Assembly: GCA_001464215.1 (NCBI GenBank)
Contig: LNEZ01000027.1
Span: forward strand, 1 to 64,000
DNA length: 64,000 bases
Direction of reading: 5' to 3'
Source: Rhizobiales bacterium Ga0077548
GTDB taxonomy: Bacteria; Pseudomonadota; Alphaproteobacteria; Rhizobiales; Xanthobacteraceae
Below the pieces are notes generated by a model. The model searched no databases, had not been told where the DNA came from, and was given only the letters and a program-made list of their open reading frames with translations. The position numbers and the translations under genes are program-made. Of this stretch, positions 63,984-64,000 are shown piece by piece (the first letter of the stretch is position 1; each line of letters begins with the position of its first letter).

Positions 63984-64000
63984 GTGAAATCTAGGGCGAG

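Overview
This is a 64 kb chromosomal segment of a high-GC alphaproteobacterium, most likely Hyphomicrobiales (Rhizobiales) near Bradyrhizobium, Afipia, Rhodopseudomonas or Xanthobacteraceae. I infer this from the porin type (mature start AADLPVKAKA), the housekeeping order dapA-smpB ... rpoZ-rsh-pdxJ-acpS-lepB-rnc-era-recO-parC, an LdtR-type MarR regulator, an HWE histidine kinase, an Mg-type (aspartate-rich) HemB, and small rhizobial families (DUF6163, DUF6898, amphi-Trp). There is no rRNA, CRISPR array, integrase or insertion sequence. One tRNA, tRNA-Ser(GCU), is present. Coding density is high and accessory genes are scattered as small islands.

Layout. 0-5.5 kb: envelope proteins (DUF2147, Sel1-like, a tandem two-barrel OMP), an asparagine-synthase-type amidotransferase, tRNA-Ser and a HAD dehalogenase. 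5.5-12.1 kb: heavy-metal RND efflux genes (His/Cys-rich periplasmic protein, adaptor, pump, small periplasmic protein), then an outer-membrane beta-barrel gene with its own palindromic operator. 12.1-19.6 kb: MltB and Slt transglycosylases, a soluble globin-like chemoreceptor, a major porin and an alpha/beta hydrolase. 19.7-32.4 kb: the conserved core from dapA to parC, interrupted by VOC, uracil-DNA glycosylase and NYN genes. 32.4-41.6 kb: an AlgX/MBOAT O-acetylation pair, a four-gene Mn/Zn ABC importer, and a redoxin/DsbD-like thiol relay. 41.9-50.6 kb: a methyltransferase-MetF pair, Bpt, RDD, HWE kinase, PqiA and several small proteins, including a three-domain putative lysozyme inhibitor. 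50.6-52.1 kb: three consecutive exported cysteine-rich small proteins. 52-58.7 kb: hemB, a valine-catabolism operon whose acyl-CoA dehydrogenase is broken, a zinc CDF exporter and LdtR. 58.7-64 kb: a 44-residue zinc-ribbon ORF, a Crp/Fnr gene frameshifted at a run of eight G, an MCP fused to a urea/amide-binding domain, DUF6898 and glyA.

Main links between genes. A 15-bp near-palindrome (TGCRA-N5-TYGCA) occurs twice around the likely promoter of the Mn/Zn importer and once in front of the beta-barrel gene at 11293, suggesting one metal-responsive regulon that pairs an outer-membrane channel with an inner-membrane importer. Two genes look disrupted: the isobutyryl-CoA dehydrogenase (in-frame TAG, apparent 21-nt deletion, catalytic Glu beyond the stop) and the Crp/Fnr regulator (indel in a G8 tract). 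Less-explored biology includes the cysteine-rich secreted trio, the HTH-like methyltransferase with MetF, and the two atypical soluble or cytosolic chemoreceptors.
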